Of a DNA stretch of 64,000 bases, positions 9,964 to 18,540 are shown piece by piece. A program made the position numbers and the translations under genes. The notes beneath the pieces were generated by a model. It was not told the origin of the DNA and ran no database searches. It worked only from the letters and a program-made list of their open reading frames with translations. Source of the stretch: Candidatus Fermentithermobacillaceae bacterium (GTDB lineage: Bacteria > Bacillota > Sulfobacillia > Fermentithermobacillales > DUSS01); the NCBI GenBank assembly GCA_014896535.1, contig JADBKE010000008.1, positions 54,438 to 118,437 on the forward strand, given 5' to 3'. Positions within the stretch are counted from its first letter, which is position 1. Each line of letters opens with the position of its first letter.

Positions 9964-10689
9964 TCAGAAGGTAAAATCCGCCTGCACGCTGGCCCTTATG
10001 GTGACAAGCCCAGGTTCTACCGGGGTGAAAGTTCCCTCAACACCGGCGAGAAGGCGGCCACGACCCTCCTCCACGCTGGCCCAGCCACCCGATATCCTGT
10101 AAACTCCCGTAATGGTGACCCCGGCAGCTTTCGCCATCGTCTCAGCTTTGCTCCGAGCATCGATCACCGCCTGTGCCAGGAGCTGTGTCTTAAGAGGTTC
10201 CGGATCCTGAAGCCCGAAAGAGATACCGCCAATGTTGGTAGCACCCGCTGCTACCGCTCTGTCGATGGCTTCTCCAATCCTCGCAATGTCTCTGATTTTT
10301 GCGACGACGGTGTTGTTGCACCGGTACCCGACGAGCACCTGCTTCTGTTCGGGTTTTTCTCCCCGCCATTCGTACACGGGGTAAAGGCTGAAGTTGGAAG
10401 TCTGGATGTCCTCCCTGGCGATACCCACCGCGAGGAGCGCCCGGACAACGGCGTCCATCGCCCGGGAGTTGGTTTGCTGGGCTTCAGCGGCGGTTGGCGC
10501 GTTTGTCTCCACTCCGAAACTGACCGTCGCCATATCCGGCTTTACCTGCATGGAAGCTTCGCCAGTAACGGAGATGAGCCTCGGCTGGGACTCTTCGGCG
10601 TGAACTTTCGTCGAAACTCCGGCGCCGCTCAATCCCAGCGCTACGATGAGCCCGAGAACCAGGACGATACTCAGGGTCCGCTTTGTCAT
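9964..10689 (-). CDS. SIMPL-domain (DUF541) secreted protein
   Basis: Signal peptide MTKRTLSIVLVLGLIVALGLSGAG; ISVTGEASMQVKPDMATVSFGVET...A..QTNSRAMDAVVRALLAVGIAREDIQTSNFSLYPVY. Confidence 0.88.
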   Translation of the reverse strand: MTKRTLSIVLVLGLIVALGLSGAGVSTKVHAEESQPRLISVTGEASMQVKPDMATVSFGVETNAPTAAEAQQTNSRAMDAVVRALLAVGIAREDIQTSNFSLYPVYEWRGEKPEQKQVLVGYRCNNTVVAKIRDIARIGEAIDRAVAAGATNIGGISFGLQDPEPLKTQLLAQAVIDARSKAETMAKAAGVTITGVYRISGGWASVEEGRGRLLAGVEGTFTPVEPGLVTIRASVQADFTF

Positions 10690-11060
10690 GATGATTACCC
10701 CCTTCGCAAGATTTGATCGGGCAAGCCTGGCCTGCATGCCCGGTGCACCCGACGGTTTCGACGTAAAAAGAAGGAAGTTGTTCCACCAGACGGGCTGATC
10801 CCTTACTGAGCAGAAGCTTCTGGAGCGTGGAATGGCGCCCACGGAGCTCAGGGGACTCTGCGCCGTCCATCTGCAGGTTCTTAACAAGGAGGTCTGCAAA
10901 GGGGCCTAAAATCCGGAAAGTGCTCTCGTCGCAGCACGTTTCTGTCAGGGGGGTTAATACCAGGACCTCAGGCAGGCCCCGGTTTCCGCCCCTGGGGTTA
11001 ACTGTTGACCGGGTCGAACGGTTCCGAGTCGGAAAGGGCCTGAAAAGTTTCACATCCGCC

Positions 11061-11819
11061 CAGTGCAAACGACGTTGGCACTCTGCACCCAGCACTCAGA
11101 TTCGGTGCAAGCAACGTTGGCACTGCCGACCTCTCAGCCTTACCCGGTGCAAACTATTTTGGCACCAGGCGCCTGGTTATCAGAGCCGGTGCAAACTATT
11201 TTGGCATCCGGCGACTCATCAACCGACCCGGCGCCAACCTCGTGGGCACTCAAGGTTCCAAACCCTGCTTGAGTGCAAATCTTATTGCCACCGGGCACCC
11301 CGCGAATCGCTTCAGTGCAAACCTAGTTGGCGCTGAGGGCTTCTGAACCCTCCCTGGTGCAAACGACCTTGGCACTTCGGCCCTGGCCATCCGGCCCAGT
11401 GCAAACCTCGTGGGCACTCGAAGCCCCAAACCCTGAGCCAGTGCAAACCTCGTTGGCACCGGGCACGCGGCAAGTTACCTTAGTGCAAGCTTAGCTGGCA
11501 CTGAAGGCCTCTAAGCCCTGCCCAGTGCAAACTATGTTGGCACCCAGCCCCCGGCCATTAGATCCGGTGCAAACTACGTTGGCACCCCGCGCCTCGCCCA
11601 ATCGACGCAGTGCAAAAGTTATGGGCACTGCAGGCCCAAGACCGTACTCCAGTGCAAACCTCATTGGCACTCACGCTTGTAGCAACGTTGCCGGCTATCT
11701 CCAAACCGTGCCCCAGTGCAAACCTCGTTGGCACCGGGTACCCCGCAAGTCACGTCATTGCAAGCCCGGTTGGCACTCAGAACTCCGCAACCCGCGTCGG
11801 TGCAAACTATGTTGGCACC
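11061..11819. repeat. 18-unit, 42-bp-period array with 22-bp dyad core and higher-order organisation
   Basis: Core starts at 11061, 11103, 11145, 11187, 11229, 11271, 11313, 11355, 11397, 11439, 11481, 11523, 11565, 11608, 11650, 11714, 11756, 11798; consensus cRGTGCAAACnnnGTTGGCACY. Confidence 0.95.
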
Positions 11820-11987
11820 GAGCAGCCCGCCCGGTAGTTACATCACCCCGCACCAACGCCATAGCCACCCCCGTGACGCTGTTCCTGGAGTTAGACGCAT
11901 AGGCCCGTATGAGCGGGAAGACGAGGCATGGTTGGTTATAGCAAAGAGAAGACCAAGATGGCTGGGAAAAGAATTTATGACTGGATG

Positions 11988-12169
11988 CTGGAGGCCCTAA
12001 ACCTGAGGTGCTAAACTTGAGGTTCTAAATTTGAGGTTCTAAATTTGAGGTTCTAAACTTGAGGTTCTAAACTTGAGGTTCTGAACCGGAGGTTTTGAAC
12101 CGGAGGTTTTGAACTTGGGGTTTTGAACTGGAGGTCTTAAACTTGAGGTTTCGAAATTGAGGTCTCGAA
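11988..12169. repeat. 14-bp tandem repeat x13 immediately 3' of glpX
   Basis: cttgaggttctaaa-like units in exact 14-bp register from 11988 to 12169. Confidence 0.95.
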
Positions 12170-12180
12170 CCTCAGCGCAC

Positions 12181-13173
12181 TTAGCGAACCCGCTTCCTCA
12201 CGAACTCGGGCTTCTTGTCCAACCGGTGTCTGGCTTCGATGAAGCGAATGGTGCCGGTCGTCCCGCGCATTACAACCGAGTGCGTGTAGGCCCACACTCC
12301 AGAATAACGCACACCCCTGAGGAGCTCCCCGTCGGTGACTCCCGTGGCCGCAAATATTACGTCATCTCCCTTCACGAGGTCATCCATGGTGAGCTTTCTT
12401 CGGATATCACCGATGCCCATGCTCTTCGCGCGCTCGACTTCCTCGGAGGAAACCGGCCACAGTCTCGCCTGCATCTCCCCGCCGACGCACCGCAGCGCCG
12501 CAGCGGACAGGACCCCTTCCGGTGCCCCACCGATCCCCGCCAGCACGTCCACACCAGAATCTTCGAATCCCACGGCCACGGCGGGCGACAGGTCTCCGTC
12601 TGGAATCAGCTTTACCCTGGCACCGGCCCTGCGTACGCCCGCAATCAAGCCTTCGTTTCTGGGCCGGTCGAGTATCACCACAACGAGGTCGCCAACGTTC
12701 TTTCCGAGCGCCGCTGCCACCCGCTCCAGGTTTTCTTCTATTGGCCGGTCCAGGTCGATCGCTCCTCGAGCTTTGGGCCCCACCGCCAGCTTCTCCATGT
12801 ACATATCGGGGGCATGCAGTAAGCACCCCTCTTCTGCGACCGCCAGCACTGACAGCGCCCTCGAGAGCCCTTTGGCCAGCACGTTGGTACCTTCCAGAGG
12901 ATCTACGGCCACGTCAACCCTGGGACCATTCCCGGTCCCCACTTTCTCCCCTATGTACAGCATGGGAGCTTCGTCCATCTCGCCTTCGCCTATCACTACC
13001 GTCCCGTCGATATCCACCGAGTTCAGGGCAAGCCTCATGGCCTTTACTGCAGCAGCGTCGCAAACTTCCTTGTCACCTGTGCCCATCAACCTGCCACAGG
13101 AAAGCGCCGCCGCTTCCGTAACCCTCACAAATTCAAGAGAAAGCTCCCTCTCCATTTCGTGGGCCATATTCAT
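12181..13173 (-). CDS. glpX: Class II fructose-1,6-bisphosphatase (GlpX)
   Basis: ELSLEFVRVTEAAALSCGRLMGTGDKEVCDAAAVKAMR...VVIGEGEMDEAPMLYIGEKVG...VDVAVDPLEGTN; start chosen at internal Met. Confidence 0.93.
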   Translation of the reverse strand: MNMAHEMERELSLEFVRVTEAAALSCGRLMGTGDKEVCDAAAVKAMRLALNSVDIDGTVVIGEGEMDEAPMLYIGEKVGTGNGPRVDVAVDPLEGTNVLAKGLSRALSVLAVAEEGCLLHAPDMYMEKLAVGPKARGAIDLDRPIEENLERVAAALGKNVGDLVVVILDRPRNEGLIAGVRRAGARVKLIPDGDLSPAVAVGFEDSGVDVLAGIGGAPEGVLSAAALRCVGGEMQARLWPVSSEEVERAKSMGIGDIRRKLTMDDLVKGDDVIFAATGVTDGELLRGVRYSGVWAYTHSVVMRGTTGTIRFIEARHRLDKKPEFVRKRVR

Positions 13174-13350
13174 CACCCCATTCACGGATGCCGATCCCGT
13201 CTTTCGTTTCCAATAATGCCGTGGTGCATCGTAGCAATCAAAACCCCTGACGCAGACATTACCCACTCGGCACGGCCCAGCTGGACTCGCCGTTCTATGA
13301 AACTCTAAAAGCGAGCTGCCCTCGAATTCGCTCTAGGCCGGAGGAACCCT

Positions 13351-13362
13351 GCGTTTAAACGC
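13351..13362. repeat. 12-bp perfect palindrome GCGTTTAAACGC
   Basis: Self-complementary sequence lying between CTATGAAA/TTTCATAG inverted repeats. Confidence 0.5.
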
Positions 13363-13558
13363 TGGCGGAATGCAGTTGACCATTTCATAGAGTAACGCAA
13401 GCACTACCAGGGGTAAAGACGAGCACCTACCTTAAGGAGAATTCGCGCGCAACAAGACACTGACCTGGGAAATGGGCCAGAGAAGTAGATTTAACCGGAT
13501 GTGATATACTTACTACGCAGTTTTCATGCTTCCTACGTCAGCTCCGTGATTGGAGGTG

Positions 13559-13633
13559 GTGCCGTATGCTGCTAACGCGACGTATGAATTCAGCTTCTAA
13601 ACCACTTCAAAAAGCATCGGGAGCATACGGCAC
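13559..13633. repeat. 12-bp perfect inverted repeat with 51-nt loop upstream of rsgA (possible structured leader/ncRNA)
   Basis: GTGCCGTATGCT (13559-13570) / AGCATACGGCAC (13622-13633); TATACT-type -10-like sequence at ~13505. Confidence 0.45.
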
Positions 13634-13792
13634 GCCGCGACCCGAAGCTCGCTGAAGCGGTCCCGACCGGGGGCAGCTTCCATAGTTATTTTAAGGTGGA
13701 AACCGGTTCCCCCCCGTGTCCGGGCCTACGTCCGGCTCCAACCCAAGCATCGGTTCCGCCGTCTTTCGTGCCTTCGCTCCCAAACGGGAGGA

Positions 13793-14860
13793 TTGACCAG
13801 GTTGTCCCATATCATAGGAAAGGTCGTACGAACTGGCCCGGGAACGTATCTTGTAGATTCCAACGGAGACTTGTGGTTTTGTCATCTCAGGGGGCGCTTC
13901 AAAGCGCTTGTGGAGGACTCACGAGACTTACCGTGCGTGGGTGACATCGTTGTGCTTGAGAGCATCGCCCGTGAGCGCCGCGAAGTTGCGGGCGCTACGG
14001 TTTCGGGAACGGCCGTCATATCGGAAGTGTTGCCAAGAAAAACGCAGATTTCCCGGCTCTCCCCGCCGGATATGCCGGGAAGGCAGCGGGTCGAGCAGGT
14101 GCTGGCAGCTAATGTGGATCAAGGTGTCATCGTGGTATCGCTCACTATCCCCCCTTTAAAAGCGGGCACGGTTGAACGTTATCTCGTCTTGTGCAGACAG
14201 GCTGGCGTCTCTGCGGTGGTGTGTCTCAACAAGATCGACGAGGTCGACCCCGTTACAGCAGGCATCCTGTCGCATCTAATCGCGGGCAGTGGTGCAGGTG
14301 AAACCGGAAATCCGATACGTTCGGCAGAGGCCGGTGATGAACGCCGGCTGCGCCGAACCTGTGAAATCGTAAGTTGGCTTCGAAACCGGGGTGTTCCAGT
14401 GGTGCTCACCAGCGCAGTGACGGGAAAAGGACTCGACGAACTCCGCAGGCTGCTTTCGGGAAAGACTTCGGTATTTCTCGGACCTTCCGGTGCAGGTAAA
14501 ACCTCCATTCTAAACCGCCTGGAGCCGGGGTTTGCCGGCAAAACTCTTCCGGTGAGCTCCGCCACCTCGCGGGGCCGGCACTCTACCACCTATTCGAGCC
14601 TGCTCCGCGTGGGCGACGGAGAGGTCGCCGACATCCCAGGGCTTAGGGCCATCGGGTTTTGGGACCTCGACGAAGAACCTGTCCGCTCCGAATATGAGGA
14701 TATCGAGGAACTGGCCCTTGCTTGCAAATTCCGAAACTGCTCCCATACGCATGAGCCAGGATGTGCCGTAAAGGAAGCGGTGGAGCGAGGCGAATTGGAA
14801 GTGTCGAGGTACAAACGTTACGTAAGGCTCATGCGGGAGGCCAGACGCAGACCCAGGTAG
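13793..14860 (+). CDS. rsgA: Ribosome small-subunit-dependent GTPase A
   Basis: Circularly permuted GTPase: NKIDEVD ... FLGPSGAGKTSILNRL ... TTYSSLL ... DIPGLRAIGFWDL; C-terminal Cys/His zinc motif CKFRNCSHTHEPGCAV. Confidence 0.94.
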   Translation: MTRLSHIIGKVVRTGPGTYLVDSNGDLWFCHLRGRFKALVEDSRDLPCVGDIVVLESIARERREVAGATVSGTAVISEVLPRKTQISRLSPPDMPGRQRVEQVLAANVDQGVIVVSLTIPPLKAGTVERYLVLCRQAGVSAVVCLNKIDEVDPVTAGILSHLIAGSGAGETGNPIRSAEAGDERRLRRTCEIVSWLRNRGVPVVLTSAVTGKGLDELRRLLSGKTSVFLGPSGAGKTSILNRLEPGFAGKTLPVSSATSRGRHSTTYSSLLRVGDGEVADIPGLRAIGFWDLDEEPVRSEYEDIEELALACKFRNCSHTHEPGCAVKEAVERGELEVSRYKRYVRLMREARRRPR

Positions 14861-14945
14861 AGGAGCCGGTACTCATCGAGCAGGAGGGGTTTAGAGAACA
14901 CCTACCCCACCAGGGGGCGCCGGCGAAAAGGTGATCACGCTTTCT

Positions 14946-14979
14946 GCTGCACCTCCCCGCGAAACCGGGGAGGTGCAGC
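14946..14979 (+). terminator. Strong hairpin downstream of rsgA
   Basis: GCTGCACCTCCCCG-CGAAAC-CGGGGAGGTGCAGC. Confidence 0.75.
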
Positions 14980-15035
14980 TCTTCGATTTATGAGGCTACA
15001 CCCGCGACCTGAAAAACCCGCTGCGATGACCTCTT

Positions 15036-15638
15036 TTAAAGAGTCTTGACGTATTCAAGCAGGTCGCGGGTAAGCTGGATCGCCTCGTCGAGCAGGGCCG
15101 ACCTTTCTTGCGCCAGAGAAAGCCTCTGCTCGAGGATGTGGAGGAATCTCTCGGCAAAGCCCTTCATCGTACCATCCTGCGTCCGAGAAATCCGCTCTCT
15201 GAGCCGGGCTATCCTTTCGGAAAGCTTTGCTATATGCTCTTCGAGCTTTGCACGGTTTTCGGTCATCCTCGCCAGGCGCTCTTCCAGCCTGGGAACAAGC
15301 TTCTCCTTATCAAACCGCTTGCGTGCAAAAACCTCTTCGATTTCGGCCCAGTCCAGTCCGTTTTCCTCCGCGATCTGCTGGAGTGATTTCCCTCCCTTGA
15401 ATTCCGCAATCAAGTTTTCCAGGGCTGCTCCGCTCCGGCCGGCGATATACGCCAAGACCGCCAGCGCGCCCGGGATGCTGGGTCCTTTCTGTGCGGTGGC
15501 CAGCAGCTGTGACTCGGAGGCACCGGACACCTGAGCATCCTCCCCGGAACCGGACGGCTCGGCTAACGCGACGGAAGCTCCGAGGCCTATGCACATTGCG
15601 GCAATAAGGATTCCTGCGACCGCTTTCTTCCAGTACAT
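15036..15638 (-). CDS. Secreted coiled-coil hypothetical protein
   Basis: Signal peptide MYWKKAVAGILIAAMCIGLGASVALA; heptad-like RLEERLARMTENRAKLEEHIAKLSERIARLRERI. Confidence 0.65.
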   Translation of the reverse strand: MYWKKAVAGILIAAMCIGLGASVALAEPSGSGEDAQVSGASESQLLATAQKGPSIPGALAVLAYIAGRSGAALENLIAEFKGGKSLQQIAEENGLDWAEIEEVFARKRFDKEKLVPRLEERLARMTENRAKLEEHIAKLSERIARLRERISRTQDGTMKGFAERFLHILEQRLSLAQERSALLDEAIQLTRDLLEYVKTL

Positions 15639-15796
15639 CGTTGCCACCTCCATGCGGCGGATTTCTTTCACTCACGAGTATCGGAGGCAAATTTGAACGA
15701 AGATCGGAGGAGGATTTTAAGAAAGTTTTAATTCTCTACCGCTTCCCGACCGAGTCTCCGACGGTAGTGGAAGGCTTCGGGGAGGATTTTGATAAG

Positions 15797-15860
15797 GTCT
15801 TAATCGTCTAAAGTCTTAGCTGTGTAAACTCTTAATTGTATAAAGTCTTAATTGTCTAGC
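15797..15860. repeat. 16-bp tandem repeat x4 overlapping the stop of the histidine kinase gene
   Basis: gtcttaatcgtctaaa / gtcttagctgtgtaaa / ctcttaattgtataaa / gtcttaattgtctagc. Confidence 0.85.
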
Positions 15861-17304
15861 GTTTCTCCAAGGGAAGGGTTATGGTAAAGGTCGAACCGTG
15901 ACCCACCTTGCTCTCGACATCTAGCGCACCACCGTGCTTTTCGACGATGAACCTGGCAATGGAAAGCCCCAGCCCGGCGCCGGGCTTTGTGCCGGACCTC
16001 GACTTGTCGCCCCGGTAGAACCGTTCGAATATGTGAGGCAAGTCCTCGGCAGGAATACCGGGACCCTGATCGGCGACGGAAATCCGCGCATTGCTATCTT
16101 CGACTCTCAGCGAGACCCGCACCTCCCCGCCGGGAGGAGAATATTTCGTCGCGTTATCTATGAGGTTGGATAGGGCCTGGACCAGCCTGTCTTCGCAAAT
16201 CGTCGCTTCCACTGGGTTGGCGGGAGTATCTACCGATATGACGACCTGGCGCTCGCTTGCAACCGGTTCCATTCTCGCCACCGTCTCCCGGACCAGCCTG
16301 GTCAGGTCCGATTTCGACATCGGGAAAGGCAGTTCTCCAGACTCCAGCCGCACCAGCAGGAACAGGTCTTCCACGAGCATGGACAGCCTTTCGGCCTCGT
16401 CGCGAATGATTCCGATTGCGCGTCGCCGATCATCTTCCGTCTTAATGACGTCGGTAAGAGCTTCGGCAAACCCTTTTATGGAAGTGACCGGGGTCCGCAG
16501 GTCGTGGGAGATATCCGAAAGCATTTTCTGACGCTCCTCCATCACGCGACGGAGTTTGTTTTTCTCCTCGGTAAGCCCCTCGACCAGCCTGGATATCTCC
16601 TGCGACATTACGTTCATCGCAGATGCCAGCTCGCCCAGTTCATCGTCGGAATCGGTTTCGATGTGCTGGCGGAACTCGCCGCGGGAGATAGCTCGGGCGA
16701 CCCCGGCCATTTTCTTCAAAGGACTCGTGATGCTTCTGGAAAGCACCAGAGCCACCACCAGAGTCACACCGGAAGCCACAATCCCCGCGCGGATGACGAA
16801 GGCCAGGACTTCCCTGTTCGCAATGCTGGAGACCTGCTTTAAGGACCTGACGATGATCATGACTCCGGTAACCCGGTCTCCTGTCCACCAGGGCAAGGCT
16901 ACACCCACCGCATCCGGGCCGACCATGGGAAAGTCGAACCGCTCCGGGCCCGCGCCCTGCATCGCCTTGGAAATTAGGCGAGGCGGCACGGTTCGTCCGA
17001 CCAGGCTATTGGCGCCCTCCGCGGTGTCGACGATTACGATACCCCGATCGTCGGTGAGGAGCACCCTCGATTCGGAAAGCAACGCCAGCCCCGACAAGAA
17101 ACGGCGCAGCGCTTGTGCATCGGTCGCGGGTACGTCGAGCGATTTCACCAGCGGTTCGACTCTTTCGCCAAGAAGAACCATCTGCCGCGATGCAATCCGC
17201 CTGAAAAGCTGGTCAAGCAGCTGTGCTTGATAAACGCCCATGATGAGCGCCACCAGCAGTATCACCGCGACAAACGAAATTGTGAGTTTTGCTCGGATGG
17301 ACAT
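15856..17304 (-). CDS. Sensor histidine kinase (HAMP-HisKA-HATPase)
   Basis: ISHDLRTPVTSIKGFAEAL H-box; DNATKYSPPGG N-box; DQGPGIPAEDLPHIFERFYRGDKSRSG; GAGLGLSIA. Confidence 0.92.
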   Translation of the reverse strand: MSIRAKLTISFVAVILLVALIMGVYQAQLLDQLFRRIASRQMVLLGERVEPLVKSLDVPATDAQALRRFLSGLALLSESRVLLTDDRGIVIVDTAEGANSLVGRTVPPRLISKAMQGAGPERFDFPMVGPDAVGVALPWWTGDRVTGVMIIVRSLKQVSSIANREVLAFVIRAGIVASGVTLVVALVLSRSITSPLKKMAGVARAISRGEFRQHIETDSDDELGELASAMNVMSQEISRLVEGLTEEKNKLRRVMEERQKMLSDISHDLRTPVTSIKGFAEALTDVIKTEDDRRRAIGIIRDEAERLSMLVEDLFLLVRLESGELPFPMSKSDLTRLVRETVARMEPVASERQVVISVDTPANPVEATICEDRLVQALSNLIDNATKYSPPGGEVRVSLRVEDSNARISVADQGPGIPAEDLPHIFERFYRGDKSRSGTKPGAGLGLSIARFIVEKHGGALDVESKVGHGSTFTITLPLEKR

Positions 17305-17372
17305 AGCCCGGTCTCCTCGGACGTTGGCTTTATGCGCTTCTCTCGGCAAAGCTCTGTTCGTCCGACCCGTAA

Positions 17373-18329
17373 TCACGCTCTACCTTGTCTTGGTTCGGTC
17401 TCTCGCCGGCTCGGTGGATGGTACTCGAACTTGTACCCCACGCCCCAGACCGTCTTCAGGTATCTGGGGTTCTCGGGGTCCTCCTCTATCTTCTGACGCA
17501 ACCGCCGTATGTGTACATCCACGGTCCGGATATCCCCTACATAGCTGTACTCCCATACGGTTTCCAGCAGGAACTCCCTGGTGAACACCCGGTTCGGGTT
17601 GGAGGCAAGCAGCCAGAGAAGATCGAATTCTTTGGGCGGAAGGGTCAAAATCCGCCCGCGGACGGTCACTTCGCGGGAAGCTTTGTCAATCGCCAAACCC
17701 GGGTATTCGAGGACTTCCCCCTGAAGATACGTCTTATCGCCCAAACCGGTACCGGAGTGAGAACCACCAACTTGCGAGGTCGCGTGGCCCGGCATACCAG
17801 ATGTTTGACTATCCGCGCCGGCAATGTGGTAAAGACCCGGCGGTTCACCCCCGGCCCTCCTGAGGATCGCCTTGACCCTGGAAACCAGCTCCCGTGGGCT
17901 GAACGGCTTGACCACGTAGTCGTCCGCACCCAGTTCCAGGCCCAGTACTCTATCGACTTCCTCGCCCCGGGCCGTGAGCATGATCACCGGCGTGTTCTTC
18001 TCGCGCCGGATTTGCTTTAAGACCTCCCAACCGTCGAGTTCGGGCAACATGATATCGAGGATCACCAGGTCGGGCGAGGATTCTTTCCAGAGGGCAAGAG
18101 CTTCGGGCCCGGTAGACGCCTCCAATAGCCGGAATCCGTCATTTTGCAGGTAGAGCTTAACAAGCTCCCTGATGTGGGCCTCGTCGTCAGCTATGAGGAC
18201 GGTCCTTGCGCTCACCGCCGGAAAAGCCACCTCTTTAAAGGGTTTTAGTTTCGATTCGTCGCCGGCCGAGGGCGGACCTTCTGGTATGAGCAAAGACCTG
18301 CACGAATACTGTGCGATCGAGGAATCCAA
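17373..18329 (-). CDS. OmpR-family response regulator (start likely nearer 18216)
   Basis: VLIADDEAHIRELVKLYL ... DLVILDIMLPELDGWEVL ... KPFSPRELVSRVKAILRR; winged-helix PPKEFDLLWLLASNPNRVFTREFLLETVW. Confidence 0.9.
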   Translation of the reverse strand: MDSSIAQYSCRSLLIPEGPPSAGDESKLKPFKEVAFPAVSARTVLIADDEAHIRELVKLYLQNDGFRLLEASTGPEALALWKESSPDLVILDIMLPELDGWEVLKQIRREKNTPVIMLTARGEEVDRVLGLELGADDYVVKPFSPRELVSRVKAILRRAGGEPPGLYHIAGADSQTSGMPGHATSQVGGSHSGTGLGDKTYLQGEVLEYPGLAIDKASREVTVRGRILTLPPKEFDLLWLLASNPNRVFTREFLLETVWEYSYVGDIRTVDVHIRRLRQKIEEDPENPRYLKTVWGVGYKFEYHPPSRRETEPRQGRA

Positions 18330-18374
18330 GGTTGAAGAGCTTCTTTACCGCGAGCCACCGCGAAAAACAATGCT

Positions 18375-18415
18375 CGGGGCGAGTGGATTTGAACCACAGA
18401 CCTCATGGTCCCGAA
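18375..18415 (-). repeat. Displaced 3' fragment of tRNA-Pro(CGG): island att site
   Basis: cggggcgagtggatttgaaccacagacctcatggtcccgaa; 40/41 identical to 35601-35641 in the tRNA-Pro gene. Confidence 0.88.
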
Positions 18416-18540
18416 TTATCATCGTACTGTCTACCGCCATCTACTGCCGTCTATACGCTGCGGGAATATTTCCATACCCGTTCACATTTTGACCATTTTT
18501 CTACCCCCATTCCTGTCAGTTTTCCTGTCAACCCGCTCCG

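Noticed and set aside
11061-11819. CRISPR array
   Set aside because: Regular repeat/spacer spacing looks CRISPR-like, but the 20-bp 'spacers' recur as recognisable types, cores are only moderately conserved, spacers are short, and there are no cas genes in the window.
11061-11819. Tandem sigma-54 promoters (TGGCAC in each core)
   Set aside because: TGGCAC is present but no TTGCW at the required N5 spacing on the same strand; the motif is explained by the dyad.
18375-18415. Second tRNA-Pro gene
   Set aside because: Only the 3' part matches; the 5' half (D-arm, 5' acceptor strand) is replaced by unrelated sequence.
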